A stretch of 64,000 nucleotides of DNA from Mesorhizobium sp. M3A.F.Ca.ET.080.04.2.1 (GTDB lineage Bacteria; Pseudomonadota; Alphaproteobacteria; Rhizobiales; Rhizobiaceae). The stretch is taken from the NCBI RefSeq assembly GCF_003952525.1, contig NZ_CP034451.1:4688501-4752500 (forward strand), written 5' to 3'. A program made the translations under genes and the position numbers. Positions 28,064-36,836 of this stretch are shown piece by piece; positions within the stretch are counted from its first letter, which is position 1, and every line of letters begins with the position of its first letter. The notes beneath the pieces were generated by a model. It made no database searches and was not told where the DNA came from. It saw only the letters and a program-made list of their open reading frames with translations.

Positions 28064-29254
28064 ATGGCCGGTTACACCCATCTTTTCATCCCGGGGCCCA
28101 CCAACATTCCCGAAGAGGTGCGGCAGGCGATGAACCTGCCGATGGAAGACATGCGCGCCGCCTCGTTTCCCAACCTGACCTTGCCGCTGTTCGAGGACAT
28201 CAAACGCGTGTTCAAGAACGAGACCGGCCGCGTCTTCATCTTCCCCTCGTCCGGCACCGGCGCCTGGGAAGCGGCGATGACCAATGTGCTCAGCCCCGGC
28301 GACCGGGTGCTGATGTCGCGCTTCGGCCAGTTCTCGCATCTGTGGGTCGACATGGCCGAGCGCCTCGGCTTCGAGGTCGACGTCATCGACTGCGAATGGG
28401 GCACCGGGGTTCCGCTCGATCTCTATGCCGAGAGGCTTCGCGCCGACAAGGCGCATCGCATCAAGGCGGTGTTCTGCACCCAAAACGAGACCGCGACCGG
28501 CGTCACCAGCGACGTCGCCGGCTGCCGCGCCGCGCTCGATGCGGCAAACCATCCGGCGCTTTTGTTCGTCGACGGCGTGTCGTCGATCGGCTCGATCGAC
28601 TTCCGCCAGGAGGAATGGCGCGTCGACTGCGCCGTCAGCGGCTCGCAGAAGGGCTTCATGCTGCCCGCCGGCCTCGGCTTCCTGTCGGTCAGCCCGAAGG
28701 CGCTCGCCGCGGCGCGCGTCGCCACCCACCGGCGCTGCTACTTCTCCTTCGAGGACATGATCCGCGTCAACGATGCCGGCTACTTCCCCTATACGCCGGC
28801 CACGCAATTGCTGCGCGGCCTGCGCGCCTCGCTCGACCTGATCGCCGAGGAAGGGCTGGAGACCATCTTCGCCCGCCACCATCGCCTGGCCGAGGGCGTG
28901 CGCAAGGCGGTCGAGGCCTGGGGGCTGAAGCTGTGCGCCAAGGCGCCGCAATGGCATTCCGACACCGTCAGCGCCATCCTGGTGCCGGAAGGCATCGACA
29001 GCGCCGACGTCGTCAAGCGCGCCCACGGCGCCTACCAGACCTCGCTCGGCGGCGGCCTCAACAAGGTGGCCGGCAAGGTCTTCCGCATCGGCCATCTCGG
29101 CTGGCTGAACGAGGTGATGGTCTGCGCCTCGCTGTCGGCGGCCGAAATGGCGCTGCTCGACTGCGGCGTGCGCCTGGCGCCGGGCTCGGGCGTGGCGGCG
29201 GCGATCGAGCATTTCCGGCGCACGGCCGAAATGCCGGTCGCCCGGGCAGCGTGA
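28064..29254 (+). CDS. sgaA: Serine-glyoxylate aminotransferase
   Basis: A 396-residue class V aminotransferase (PLP). HLFIPGPTNIPEEVRQAMN is the characteristic N-terminus, and the PLP lysine lies in SGSQKGFMLPAG. The enzyme converts serine and glyoxylate to hydroxypyruvate and glycine, a core serine-cycle step. The ATG at 28064 is preceded by GAGGAGGATTTC. It opens the run sga-mcl-mtkA-mtkB with gaps of 10-18 bp, almost certainly one operon. Third codon positions here are more strongly G/C than in the neighbouring mgd genes. Confidence 0.93.
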   Translation: MAGYTHLFIPGPTNIPEEVRQAMNLPMEDMRAASFPNLTLPLFEDIKRVFKNETGRVFIFPSSGTGAWEAAMTNVLSPGDRVLMSRFGQFSHLWVDMAERLGFEVDVIDCEWGTGVPLDLYAERLRADKAHRIKAVFCTQNETATGVTSDVAGCRAALDAANHPALLFVDGVSSIGSIDFRQEEWRVDCAVSGSQKGFMLPAGLGFLSVSPKALAAARVATHRRCYFSFEDMIRVNDAGYFPYTPATQLLRGLRASLDLIAEEGLETIFARHHRLAEGVRKAVEAWGLKLCAKAPQWHSDTVSAILVPEGIDSADVVKRAHGAYQTSLGGGLNKVAGKVFRIGHLGWLNEVMVCASLSAAEMALLDCGVRLAPGSGVAAAIEHFRRTAEMPVARAA

Positions 29255-29264
29255 GGGACGAGCC

Positions 29265-30239
29265 ATGAGCCACACCATCAACCACCTCAAGAAACTGAGA
29301 CTGCAGCGCAGCGAGCTGGCGGTGCCGGGCTCGAACCCGGAGATGATCGACAAGGCGGCCAGCAGCGCCGCCGACTTCATCTTCCTCGACATCGAGGACG
29401 CGGTGGCGCCGCCCGACAAGGAGCGCGCCCGCAACAACATCATCCAGGCGCTCAACGACATCGACTGGCGCGCCAAGGGCAAGACCGTGTCGGTGCGCAT
29501 CAACGGCCTCGACACCCATTACATGTACCGCGACGTCGTCGACATCATGGAACAGGCCGGCGACAAGCTGGACACCATCCTGGTGCCGAAGGTCGGCGTG
29601 CCGGCCGACCTCTACATGGTCGAGGCGATGGTCAACCAGATCGAGATGGCCAAGGGTTACAAGACCCGCGTCGGCCTCGAGGCGCTGATCGAGACCGCGC
29701 TCGGCATGGCCAATGTCGAGGCGATCGCGGCCACCCCCGGCCGGCTGGAGGCGATGCATTTCGGCGTCGCCGACTATGCCGCCAGCACCAAGGCGCGCAC
29801 CGTCAACATCGGCGGGCTCAATCCCGACTATCCCGGCGACCAATGGCACTTCGCGCTGTCGCGCATGACGGTGGCCTGCCGCGCCTACGGGCTTCGCGCC
29901 ATCGACGGACCGTTCGGCGACTTCTCCGATCCGCAAGGCTACACGGCCGCCGCAAGGCGCGCCGCCGCGCTCGGCATCGAAGGCAAATGGGCGATCCACC
30001 CCTCGCAGATCGCTTTGGCCAACGAGGTGTTCTCGCCGCCGGAAAAGGAGGTCGCGCGCGCCCGCCGCATCCTCGAGGTGCTGAAGGAGGCCGAGGCGCT
30101 CGGCAAGGGCGCGGCCGCGCTCGACGGCAAGATGATCGACGCCGCCTCCGAGCGCATGGCGCGCAACGTGCTGGTGGTGAGCGAGGCGATCGAGCGCGCC
30201 GGCCAAGGCCATGGCGCGGCGCCCGGCCAGGCGCATTGA
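29265..30239 (+). CDS. mcl: Malyl-CoA lyase (HpcH/HpaI/CitE family)
   Basis: A 324-residue lyase that splits malyl-CoA into glyoxylate and acetyl-CoA. LRRSELAVPGSNP-type N-terminus (here LQRSELAVPGSNPEMI), FLDIEDAVAP with metal-binding acids, RINGLDTHYMYRD, LETAL (here LIETALGMANVEAI) and FGVADYAASTKAR closely match malyl-CoA lyases of serine-cycle methylotrophs. It starts 10 bp after sga and precedes mtkA by 18 bp. This places the last cleavage step directly beside malate activation, unlike Methylobacterium, where, as I recall, mcl lies after ppc. Confidence 0.92.
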   Translation: MSHTINHLKKLRLQRSELAVPGSNPEMIDKAASSAADFIFLDIEDAVAPPDKERARNNIIQALNDIDWRAKGKTVSVRINGLDTHYMYRDVVDIMEQAGDKLDTILVPKVGVPADLYMVEAMVNQIEMAKGYKTRVGLEALIETALGMANVEAIAATPGRLEAMHFGVADYAASTKARTVNIGGLNPDYPGDQWHFALSRMTVACRAYGLRAIDGPFGDFSDPQGYTAAARRAAALGIEGKWAIHPSQIALANEVFSPPEKEVARARRILEVLKEAEALGKGAAALDGKMIDAASERMARNVLVVSEAIERAGQGHGAAPGQAH

Positions 30240-30257
30240 GATTCCCAGGAGGACAAG

Positions 30258-31442
30258 ATGGACATTCACGAATACCAGGCCAAGGAACTGCTCGCCCGCC
30301 ACGGCGTGCATGTGCCGCGCGGCGGGCTCGCCTACAGCCCCGAGCAGGCGACCTACCGGGCGCGCGAGATCGGCGGCTCGAAATGGGTGGTGAAGGCGCA
30401 GGTCCATTCCGGCGCGCGCGGCAAGGCCGGCGGCATCAAGCTGTGTTCCAATGACGAGGAGATCGCCAACGCCGCCGAAGCCATGCTCGGGCGCAAGCTG
30501 GTGACCCAGCAGACCGGCCCGCGCGGCAAGCTGGTGTCGCGGCTCTATGTCGAGGAGACGGTCAACATCGCGCAGGAGCTCTATCTCGGCTTCGTGCTCG
30601 ACCGCAAGGCCGAGCGGGTCATGATCGTCGCCTCGGCCGCCGGCGGCATGGAGATCGAGGAGATCGCCGAGCGGCAGCCGGATTCGATCATCCGCGCCAC
30701 CGTCGATCCCGGCGTCGGCATGCAGCAGTTCCAGGCGCGCGAGATCGCCTTCGGCCTCGGCCTGGAAAGCAACCTGATCGGCAAGGCCACCGAAACCATC
30801 ATGGGCTGCTACCAGGTGTTCCGCGATTACGACGCCTCGATGCTGGAGATCAATCCGCTGGTGGTGACCCGCGACGGCAATCTGGTCGCGCTCGACGCCA
30901 AGATGTCGTTCGACGAGAACGCGCTGTTCCGCCGCCCGGAGATCTCGGAGCTGCGCGACAAGAGCCAGGAGGACCCGCGCGAGACCTTCGCCAGCGACCG
31001 CGGCCTGTCCTATGTCGGGCTCGACGGCAACATCGGCTGCATCATCAACGGCGCCGGGCTGGCGATGGCGACGATGGACATGATCAAGATCGCCGGCGGC
31101 GAGCCGGCCAACTTCCTCGACATCGGCGGCGGCGCCTCGCCCGAGCGGGTCGCCAAATCGTTCCGCGCCGTGCTCGGCGACAAGAATGTCGAGACCATCC
31201 TGGTCAACATCTTCGCCGGCATCAACCGCTGCGACTGGGTCGCCGAGGGCGTCATCAAGGCGATCCGCGAGGTCGGCGTCGAGGTGCCGCTGGTGGTGCG
31301 GCTGTCCGGCACCAAGGTCGAGGAAGGGCGCAAGATCCTGGCCGAGTCCGGCGAGGCGGTGATCGTCGCCGACACGCTGGCCGAAGCCGCCGAGAAGGCG
31401 GTCGCCGCCTGGCGCGAAGCCGCCAAGAAAAAAGCAGCCTGA
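30258..31442 (+). CDS. mtkA: Malate-CoA ligase (malate thiokinase) beta subunit
   Basis: A 394-residue ATP-grasp protein homologous to succinyl-CoA synthetase beta. [17 protein letters not shown] is the family N-terminus; [17 protein letters not shown] forms part of the nucleotide site, and [17 protein letters not shown] with NFLDIGGGA is the CoA-ligase domain. With mtkB it converts malate, ATP and CoA to malyl-CoA. Placement directly after mcl distinguishes it from housekeeping SucC. AGGAGGACAAG precedes the ATG. Confidence 0.9.
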   Translation: MDIHEYQAKELLARHGVHVPRGGLAYSPEQATYRAREIGGSKWVVKAQVHSGARGKAGGIKLCSNDEEIANAAEAMLGRKLVTQQTGPRGKLVSRLYVEETVNIAQELYLGFVLDRKAERVMIVASAAGGMEIEEIAERQPDSIIRATVDPGVGMQQFQAREIAFGLGLESNLIGKATETIMGCYQVFRDYDASMLEINPLVVTRDGNLVALDAKMSFDENALFRRPEISELRDKSQEDPRETFASDRGLSYVGLDGNIGCIINGAGLAMATMDMIKIAGGEPANFLDIGGGASPERVAKSFRAVLGDKNVETILVNIFAGINRCDWVAEGVIKAIREVGVEVPLVVRLSGTKVEEGRKILAESGEAVIVADTLAEAAEKAVAAWREAAKKKAA

Positions 31443-31455
31443 GGGAGGTCGAGAA

Positions 31456-32355
31456 ATGGCAATTCTGCTCAACCGCAGCACCCGCGTCATCGTGCAGGGC
31501 TTCACCGGCAAGATCGGCAGCTTCCATGCCGAGGACATGAAGCGCTACGGCACCAGGCTGGTCGGCGGCGTCACCCCCGGCAAGGGCGGCCAGAGCCATC
31601 TCGGCCTCCCCGTCTTCAACACCGTCAAGGGCGCGGTGCGCGAGACCCGCGCCGAGGCCAGCATCGTCTTCGTGCCGCCGCCCTTCGCCGCCGATTCGAT
31701 CATGGAGGCGGCCGACGCCGGCATCAAGCTGTGCGTGTGCATCACCGACGGCATCCCCTCGCAGGACATGATGCAGGTCAAGCGCTACATGCGCCGCTAC
31801 CGCTTCGAGGACCGCATGCGCCTCGTCGGGCCGAACTGCGCCGGGGTGATCACCCCCGGCCAGGCGCTGATGGGCATCATGCCGGGCAGCATCTACCTGC
31901 CCGGCCGCGTCGGCATCGTCGGCCGCTCCGGCACGCTCGGCTACGAGGCCGCCTCGCAGATGAAGGCGCTCGGCATCGGCGTGTCGACCAGCGTCGGCAT
32001 CGGCGGCGACCCGATCAACGGCTCCTCCTTCAAGGACATTCTGCAACTGTTCGAGCAGGACGAGGACACCGACGCCGTGGTGATGATCGGCGAGATCGGC
32101 GGCCCGCAGGAGGCCGAAGCCGCGCTCTGGGCGCGCGACAACATGCGCAAGCCGCTGATCGCCTACATCGCGGGCTTGTCCGCGCCGAAGGGCCGCCGCA
32201 TGGGCCATGCCGGCGCGATCATCTCGGCCTTCGGCGAATCGGCGCAGGAAAAGGTCGAGATCCTGCGCGGTGCCGGGGTCACAATTGTGCCCACGCCGGC
32301 GGATTTCGGTCCGACCGTCGCCAATGTGCTGGAACAGAGGCTGAAGGCGGCCTAA
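31456..32355 (+). CDS. mtkB: Malate-CoA ligase (malate thiokinase) alpha subunit
   Basis: A 299-residue homologue of succinyl-CoA synthetase alpha. The N-terminal CoA-binding domain includes VQGFTGKIGSFHAEDM and GGVTPGKGGQ; the phosphohistidine motif is GRRMGHAGAI near residue 255. GAGGGAGGTCGAGA gives a strong ribosome site, 13 bp after mtkA. It completes malyl-CoA formation in the serine cycle. The final codons and the TAA lie in a perfect 12-bp hairpin. Confidence 0.9.
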   Translation: MAILLNRSTRVIVQGFTGKIGSFHAEDMKRYGTRLVGGVTPGKGGQSHLGLPVFNTVKGAVRETRAEASIVFVPPPFAADSIMEAADAGIKLCVCITDGIPSQDMMQVKRYMRRYRFEDRMRLVGPNCAGVITPGQALMGIMPGSIYLPGRVGIVGRSGTLGYEAASQMKALGIGVSTSVGIGGDPINGSSFKDILQLFEQDEDTDAVVMIGEIGGPQEAEAALWARDNMRKPLIAYIAGLSAPKGRRMGHAGAIISAFGESAQEKVEILRGAGVTIVPTPADFGPTVANVLEQRLKAA

Positions 32356-32369
32356 GCCCGCCTTCAGCC
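32339..32369 (+). terminator. Hairpin around the mtkB stop codon
   Basis: GGCTGAAGGCGG (32339-32350) pairs perfectly with CCGCCTTCAGCC (32358-32369); the 7-nt loop contains the TAA stop. No T-run follows, so it may act as an mRNA-stabilising or attenuating hairpin instead of a classical terminator. Confidence 0.6.
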
Positions 32370-32605
32370 CAAGGCGCCTGAACTCGCCAGCATCGCGAAT
32401 CGCCGGAACCGTCCGGCGGTTTTGCGTGTGATGGCGCATGGTGAGAGATCATGAATGAAGCGGCGTGTATGGCCCTGCGCTTCGCGCCGGCAGGAGACCT
32501 GCCGTTCACGGGCGCGACCGGCACTCATGTTGCTGACCCGCAGATATTCTTGATGCGGTAACATTCGTCGCATCTGCCCCCTTCCGGTTGCATCCGGTTC
32601 AGCCT

Positions 32606-32628
32606 CTGTTTACTGTGGGTAAAAACAG
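32606..32628. promoter_or_regulatory. Palindrome upstream of the XRE-cupin gene
   Basis: TTTAC-TGTGG-GTAAA (32609-32623) nested within CTGTTT...AAACAG (32606-32628), ending 23 bp before the chosen start codon at 32652. Position and symmetry fit an autoregulatory operator. Confidence 0.4.
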
Positions 32629-32651
32629 TGGCGAACCGAATAGGCGGAGCT

Positions 32652-33365
32652 ATGGCGGCGAAGAAGTCGAGAAGGAAGCCGGCGCAGGAAAGCGCGAACG
32701 CTGAGACACGCAGGGCGGACCGCTCTCTTGCCAGGGTTTCCCCGCTTAAGCAGAATCCGCATGCCGTAAAGGATACGCGCGAAAAGGTACTCGAAGTCGC
32801 GATCGGCCATGAGGTGCGTGCGTTTCGGAAAAAGCTTGGAATAACCGTGGCTGATCTGGCGGCGACGACCAATCTCTCCCTGGGTATGCTGTCCAAGATC
32901 GAGAATGGAATCACGTCGCCGTCGCTGACAACGTTGCAGACATTGTCGCGCGCGCTTGGTGTGCCGCTGACCGCATTCCTGCGGCGCTATGAGGAAGATC
33001 GCAAGGGCGTCTTCGTCAAAGCGGGCGAGGGTTTGGATGTAGAACGCCGCGGAACGCGCGCCGGACACCAGTACAATCTGCTTGGATATATTGCATCAAA
33101 TACCGCCGGTGTCCTGGTCGAGCCGTACCTGATCACGCTCACCGAGGACTCGGATGTGTTTCCGACATTCCAGCACGATGGGATGGAGTTTCTCTACATG
33201 CTGGAGGGCGAAGTCGTTTATCGCCACGGGAGCAATCTTTATCGGATGCTTCCCGGCGATAGCCTGTTCTTCGACGCGGATGCCCCGCATGGTCCGGAGG
33301 AACTGACAAAGCTGCCGATCCGCTACCTGTCCATCATTTCCTACCGCCAGAGCAACGGCGACTAG
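32652..33365 (+). CDS. XRE-family regulator with cupin sensor domain
   Basis: A 237-residue regulator. A basic N-terminus is followed by a lambda-repressor-like helix-turn-helix at about 50-110 (VRAFRKKLGITVADLAATTNLSLGMLSKIENG) and a C-terminal cupin (about 165-225; HDGMEFLYMLEGEVVYRHG and PGDSLFFDADAPHGP). Such proteins often repress nitrogen-compound catabolic operons and sense a small ligand through the cupin. It lies 403 bp upstream of mgsA on the same strand, so it probably controls the methylamine genes. I chose the ATG at 32652 after GGCGGAG; a GTG at 32628 is possible. Confidence 0.85.
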   Translation: MAAKKSRRKPAQESANAETRRADRSLARVSPLKQNPHAVKDTREKVLEVAIGHEVRAFRKKLGITVADLAATTNLSLGMLSKIENGITSPSLTTLQTLSRALGVPLTAFLRRYEEDRKGVFVKAGEGLDVERRGTRAGHQYNLLGYIASNTAGVLVEPYLITLTEDSDVFPTFQHDGMEFLYMLEGEVVYRHGSNLYRMLPGDSLFFDADAPHGPEELTKLPIRYLSIISYRQSNGD

Positions 33366-33472
33366 ACAAGACAGATTCTCTGGTGCCGACTCATTTCACT
33401 GAGGGTGATTTGGAACGACCGATCCGGATCGGCCTGCTCCGACTGACCGCCTAGGCGACACGCGCTTTTAGG

Positions 33473-33531
33473 TCTTTGTCTTTATGCATGTCGTTTTGGC
33501 AAAACCGCTGCACAGTTTTGCGCGACATGCA
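33473..33531. repeat. Rhizobial-type intergenic palindrome, copy 2
   Basis: TGCATGTCG faces CGACATGCA, with GCAAAAC facing GTTTTGC inside and the core ACCGCTGCAC at the apex. It is preceded by TCTTTGTCTTTATG, as copy 1 is by a near-identical stretch. Confidence 0.75.
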
Positions 33532-33683
33532 GTGCGAGTTGCGGCTTCAGATTTCGGCCGATCGCGTTGCCGAGCTGCCGTCCGACTCCTCCCTTTTCCA
33601 AGCCCGACAGCACCGCTGCAGCGCCTGCGGCCGGCGGCTGGCGCGCCATTGCGCCGCGAAATCGGCCGCTCCTTTCTTTTCAG

Positions 33684-33698
33684 GAAAAAAAAATTCAT
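33684..33698. promoter_or_regulatory. A-tract motif shared by mgsA and ppc promoters
   Basis: The 15-mer G-A9-TTCAT at 33684-33698 is repeated exactly at 44237-44251 upstream of ppc. Related AGGAAAAAA stretches precede dmmD (17645-17650 region) and the permease gene. It may be an UP-element-like or regulator-binding sequence. Confidence 0.4.
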
Positions 33699-33768
33699 AC
33701 CAGTTGAGTTCCTGCTGTGAAGCTGCTACGTCTTTCGCATCAGGCTGCAACCGTCGCGAGGTGATGTG

Positions 33769-34665
33769 ATGTGTGGAATTGTCGGACTTTTCTTGAAGGA
33801 CAAGGCACTTGAGCCCAAGCTTGGCTCGATGCTGTCGGAGATGCTGGTCCTGCTGACCGACCGCGGGCCAGACAGCGCCGGCATCGCTATCTACGGAGGC
33901 GGCCAGAAGGACCGTGCCAAGATCACAGTCCAATCGCCGTCGCCGTCCCGCGACTTTCCGGAACTGGCTACCGATCTCGGCAACAAGATCGGCGCCAAGA
34001 TATCGGCGACCATCAAGTCCACGCATGCGGTGTTGGACGTGCCGCTGGCCAAAGCGGAGGAGGCGCGCGCCGCACTGCTTGAACTGCGTCCCAGCTTGCG
34101 GGTCATGGGGGCGGGCCAATCGATCGAGATCTACAAGGAGGTCGGCCTTCCGGAAGCCGTGGTGGAACGCTTCGACGTGCGCTCGATGACCGGCACGCAC
34201 GGCATCGGCCACACCCGCATGGCGACGGAATCGGCGGTGACCACACTGGGCGCCCACCCGTTCTCGACCGGCGCCGACCAGTGCCTGGTGCACAATGGAT
34301 CGCTGTCCAACCACAACAATGTCCGCCGCGAGCTGGTGCGCGAGGGCATGAAATTCGAGACCGAGAACGACACTGAGGTGGCGGCCGCCTATCTCTCCAA
34401 CAGAATGGCGCATGGCAAGAAACTCGGCGAGGCGCTGGAGGGCACGCTGTCCGACCTCGACGGTTTCTACACCTTCGTCGTCGGCACCAAGAACGGCTTC
34501 GGCGTGGTGCGCGATCCGATCGCCTGCAAGCCGGCGGTGATGGCCGAAACCGAACAGTATGTCGCCTTCGGCTCCGAATATCGGGCGCTCGCAAATCTGC
34601 CCGGGATCGAGAACGCCAAAGTCTGGGAACCGGAACCTGCAACCGTCTATTTCTGGGAGCATTGA
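33769..34665 (+). CDS. mgsA: N-methylglutamate synthase subunit A (class II glutamine amidotransferase)
   Basis: A 298-residue Ntn-type glutaminase domain protein. The start was set at 33769 so that the protein begins MCGIVGLF, exposing the catalytic Cys after removal of Met. LLTDRGPDSAGIAIYG and THGIGHTRMATES are the conserved substrate-site segments. In methylamine users this subunit works with MgsB and MgsC to make N-methylglutamate from gamma-glutamylmethylamide or methylamine plus glutamate. It is homologous to rhizobial GlxB. It overlaps nothing and lies 5 bp before mgsB. Confidence 0.88.
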   Translation: MCGIVGLFLKDKALEPKLGSMLSEMLVLLTDRGPDSAGIAIYGGGQKDRAKITVQSPSPSRDFPELATDLGNKIGAKISATIKSTHAVLDVPLAKAEEARAALLELRPSLRVMGAGQSIEIYKEVGLPEAVVERFDVRSMTGTHGIGHTRMATESAVTTLGAHPFSTGADQCLVHNGSLSNHNNVRRELVREGMKFETENDTEVAAAYLSNRMAHGKKLGEALEGTLSDLDGFYTFVVGTKNGFGVVRDPIACKPAVMAETEQYVAFGSEYRALANLPGIENAKVWEPEPATVYFWEH

Positions 34666-34670
34666 GCATC

Positions 34671-35408
34671 ATGAATATTTCGAATGTGGCCACCGCGCCG
34701 GCGCGTGAGGTGGACTTTCCCGAGCGTGTCTTTGATCTCGCAAAAAGGTCGCTGCGCGAGCTCAACCAGGCGCTTCATCAACTGACCCCCGGCTCGAACG
34801 AGACCGCGTGGGAGGTGCTCAACCCGAAAGGCAGCCATTCCGTCGCCGTCGGCGTCGACCAGCCGGTCGCCGTCGATGTGCGCGGCAGCGTCGGCTATTA
34901 TTGCGGCGGCATGAATGCCGGCGGCGCGATCACCGTGCATGGCTCGGCCGGGCCCGGCGTCGGCGAGAACATGATGTCGGGCTCGATCGTGGTCAAAGGC
35001 GACGCCAGCCAGTATGCCGGCGCCACCGGCCGCGGCGGGCTGCTGGTCATCGAGGGCAACGCCTCCTCGCGCTGCGGCATCTCGATGAAGGGCATCGACA
35101 TCGTCGTGCACGGCAATGTCGGCCACATGTCGGCGTTCATGGCGCAGTCGGGCAATCTGGTGGTGCTGGGCGATGCCGGCGATGCGCTCGGCGATTCCAT
35201 CTACGAGGCGCGGCTGTTCGTGCGCGGCAAGGTCGGCAGCCTGGGCGCCGACTGCATCGCCAAGGAGATGCGGCCGGAGCACCTCGAACTGTTGCAGGGC
35301 CTGCTCGACAGGGCCGGCGTGACCGGCGTCAAGGCGGCGGAATTCAAGCGCTACGGCTCGGCCCGCACGCTCTACAACTTCAACATCGACAACGCCGACG
35401 CGTATTGA
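34671..35408 (+). CDS. mgsB: N-methylglutamate synthase subunit B (GXGXG-domain)
   Basis: A 245-residue beta-helix protein homologous to the C-terminal GXGXG domain of glutamate synthase (GlxC-like). Repeated glycine-rich turns such as GSVGYYCGGMNAGG, GYAGATGRGG-type (here YAGATGRGGLLVI) and GNVGHMSAFMAQSG are visible. It is the structural subunit linking MgsA and MgsC. It starts 5 bp after the mgsA stop and is followed 15 bp later by mgsC. G/C use at third positions rises sharply after the first 50 codons. Confidence 0.87.
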   Translation: MNISNVATAPAREVDFPERVFDLAKRSLRELNQALHQLTPGSNETAWEVLNPKGSHSVAVGVDQPVAVDVRGSVGYYCGGMNAGGAITVHGSAGPGVGENMMSGSIVVKGDASQYAGATGRGGLLVIEGNASSRCGISMKGIDIVVHGNVGHMSAFMAQSGNLVVLGDAGDALGDSIYEARLFVRGKVGSLGADCIAKEMRPEHLELLQGLLDRAGVTGVKAAEFKRYGSARTLYNFNIDNADAY

Positions 35409-35423
35409 GAGGGACCCATCAAA

Positions 35424-36752
35424 ATGACCTATCACAATCCGCCGACGACGCCGCGCAAATCCGCGACCTTCGACGACTACACGCTTTCCGAGATCCGCCG
35501 CGCGGCAGCGACCGGCATCTATGACATCCGCGGCGCCGGCGCCAAGCGCAAGCTGCCGCATTTCGACGACCTGCTGTTCCTCGGCGCCTCGATCTCGCGC
35601 TATCCGCTGGAAGGCTATCGCGAGCGCTGCGACACCTCGGTGGTGCTCGGCACGCGCCACGCCAGGAAGCCGATCGAATTGAAGATCCCGATCACCATCG
35701 CCGGCATGAGCTTCGGCTCGCTGTCGGGCCCGGCCAAGGAGGCGCTCGGCCGCGGCGCCACGCTCTCCGGCACCTCGACCACCACCGGCGACGGCGGCAT
35801 GACCGAGGAAGAGCGCGGCCATTCCAAGCAGCTGGTCTACCAGTACCTGCCGTCGCGCTACGGCATGAACCCGCGCGACCTGCGCCGCGCCGACGCCATC
35901 GAGGTGGTCGTCGGCCAGGGCGCCAAGCCCGGCGGCGGCGGCATGCTGCTCGGCCAGAAGATCTCCGACCGCGTCGCCGAGATGCGCACGCTGCCCAAGG
36001 GCATCGACCAGCGCTCGGCCTGTCGCCATCCCGACTGGACCGGGCCGGACGATCTCGAGATCAAGATCCTGGAACTGCGCGAGATCACCGACTGGGAAAA
36101 GCCGATCTATGTCAAGGTCGGCGGGGCACGGCCCTATTACGACACCGCGCTTGCGGTGAAGGCCGGCGCCGACGTCGTCGTCGTCGACGGCATGCAGGGC
36201 GGCACGGCGGCGACGCAGGAAGTGTTCATCGAGAATGTCGGCCAGCCGACGCTGGCCTGCATCCGGCCGGCGGTGCAGGCGCTGCAGGACCTCGGCATGC
36301 ACCGCAAGGTGCAGCTGATCGTCTCCGGCGGCATCCGCAACGGCGCCGACGTCGCCAAGGCGCTGGCGCTCGGCGTCGACGCGGTTTCGATCGGCACCGC
36401 GGCGCTGGTCGCGCTCGGCGACAACGATCCGCGCTGGGAAGCCGACTACAACGCGCTCGGCAGCACGGCCGGCGCCTATGACGACTGGCACGAGGGCCGC
36501 GACCCGGCCGGCATCACCACGCAGGACCCCGAATTGATGAAGCGGGTCGACCCGATCGCCGCCGGACGGCGGCTGGCGAACTACCTCAAGGTGATGACGC
36601 TCGAGGCGCAGACCATTGCCCGCGCCTGCGGCAAGAACAGCCTGCACAATCTCGAGCCCGAGGATCTCGTCGCGCTCTCCATCGAAGCCGCCGCCATGGC
36701 CGGCGTGCCGCTCGCCGGCACCAGCTGGATCCCGGGGAAGGGAGGTCTTTAA
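35424..36752 (+). CDS. mgsC: N-methylglutamate synthase subunit C (FMN glutamate synthase domain)
   Basis: A 442-residue FMN-binding glutamate-synthase-like protein. AGMSFGSLSGPAKEALGRGA, GDGGMTEEERGHSKQLVYQ, KVGGARPYYDTALAVKAGADVVVVDGMQGGTAA and IVSGGIRNGADVAKALALG mark the barrel and FMN site. It catalyses the synthase half-reaction with MgsA and MgsB. It is homologous to rhizobial GlxD. GAGAGGGACCC precedes the ATG. gmaS starts 84 bp downstream. Confidence 0.88.
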   Translation: MTYHNPPTTPRKSATFDDYTLSEIRRAAATGIYDIRGAGAKRKLPHFDDLLFLGASISRYPLEGYRERCDTSVVLGTRHARKPIELKIPITIAGMSFGSLSGPAKEALGRGATLSGTSTTTGDGGMTEEERGHSKQLVYQYLPSRYGMNPRDLRRADAIEVVVGQGAKPGGGGMLLGQKISDRVAEMRTLPKGIDQRSACRHPDWTGPDDLEIKILELREITDWEKPIYVKVGGARPYYDTALAVKAGADVVVVDGMQGGTAATQEVFIENVGQPTLACIRPAVQALQDLGMHRKVQLIVSGGIRNGADVAKALALGVDAVSIGTAALVALGDNDPRWEADYNALGSTAGAYDDWHEGRDPAGITTQDPELMKRVDPIAAGRRLANYLKVMTLEAQTIARACGKNSLHNLEPEDLVALSIEAAAMAGVPLAGTSWIPGKGGL

Positions 36753-36836
36753 GGACAGCCAGCCGTCCCAAGAGAACGAAAACGTCAACGAGGCGCCAGA
36801 GAAAGAAATCGTCTGGCGCCGCACAGGGGAATCGCA

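Larger units (their letters stand above)
33366..33768. promoter_or_regulatory. mgsA upstream region
   Basis: A 403-bp gene-free interval. It contains a rhizobial palindrome at 33473-33531 and, 70 bp before mgsA, the A-tract motif G-A9-TTCAT at 33684-33698. I see no convincing coding sequence. The promoter of the mgsABC-gmaS run should lie in the right half. Confidence 0.6.

Noticed and set aside
29058..31538. 826-codon open frame on the minus strand, antisense to mcl and mtkA
   Set aside because: It is a by-product of strong G/C third-position bias in the real plus-strand genes; no domain is recognisable and it runs across a gene junction.
32451..32561. 36-codon frame between mtkB and the XRE gene
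   Set aside because: Some ribosome-site likeness (GGTGAGAG), but no recognisable family and no way to test conservation here.
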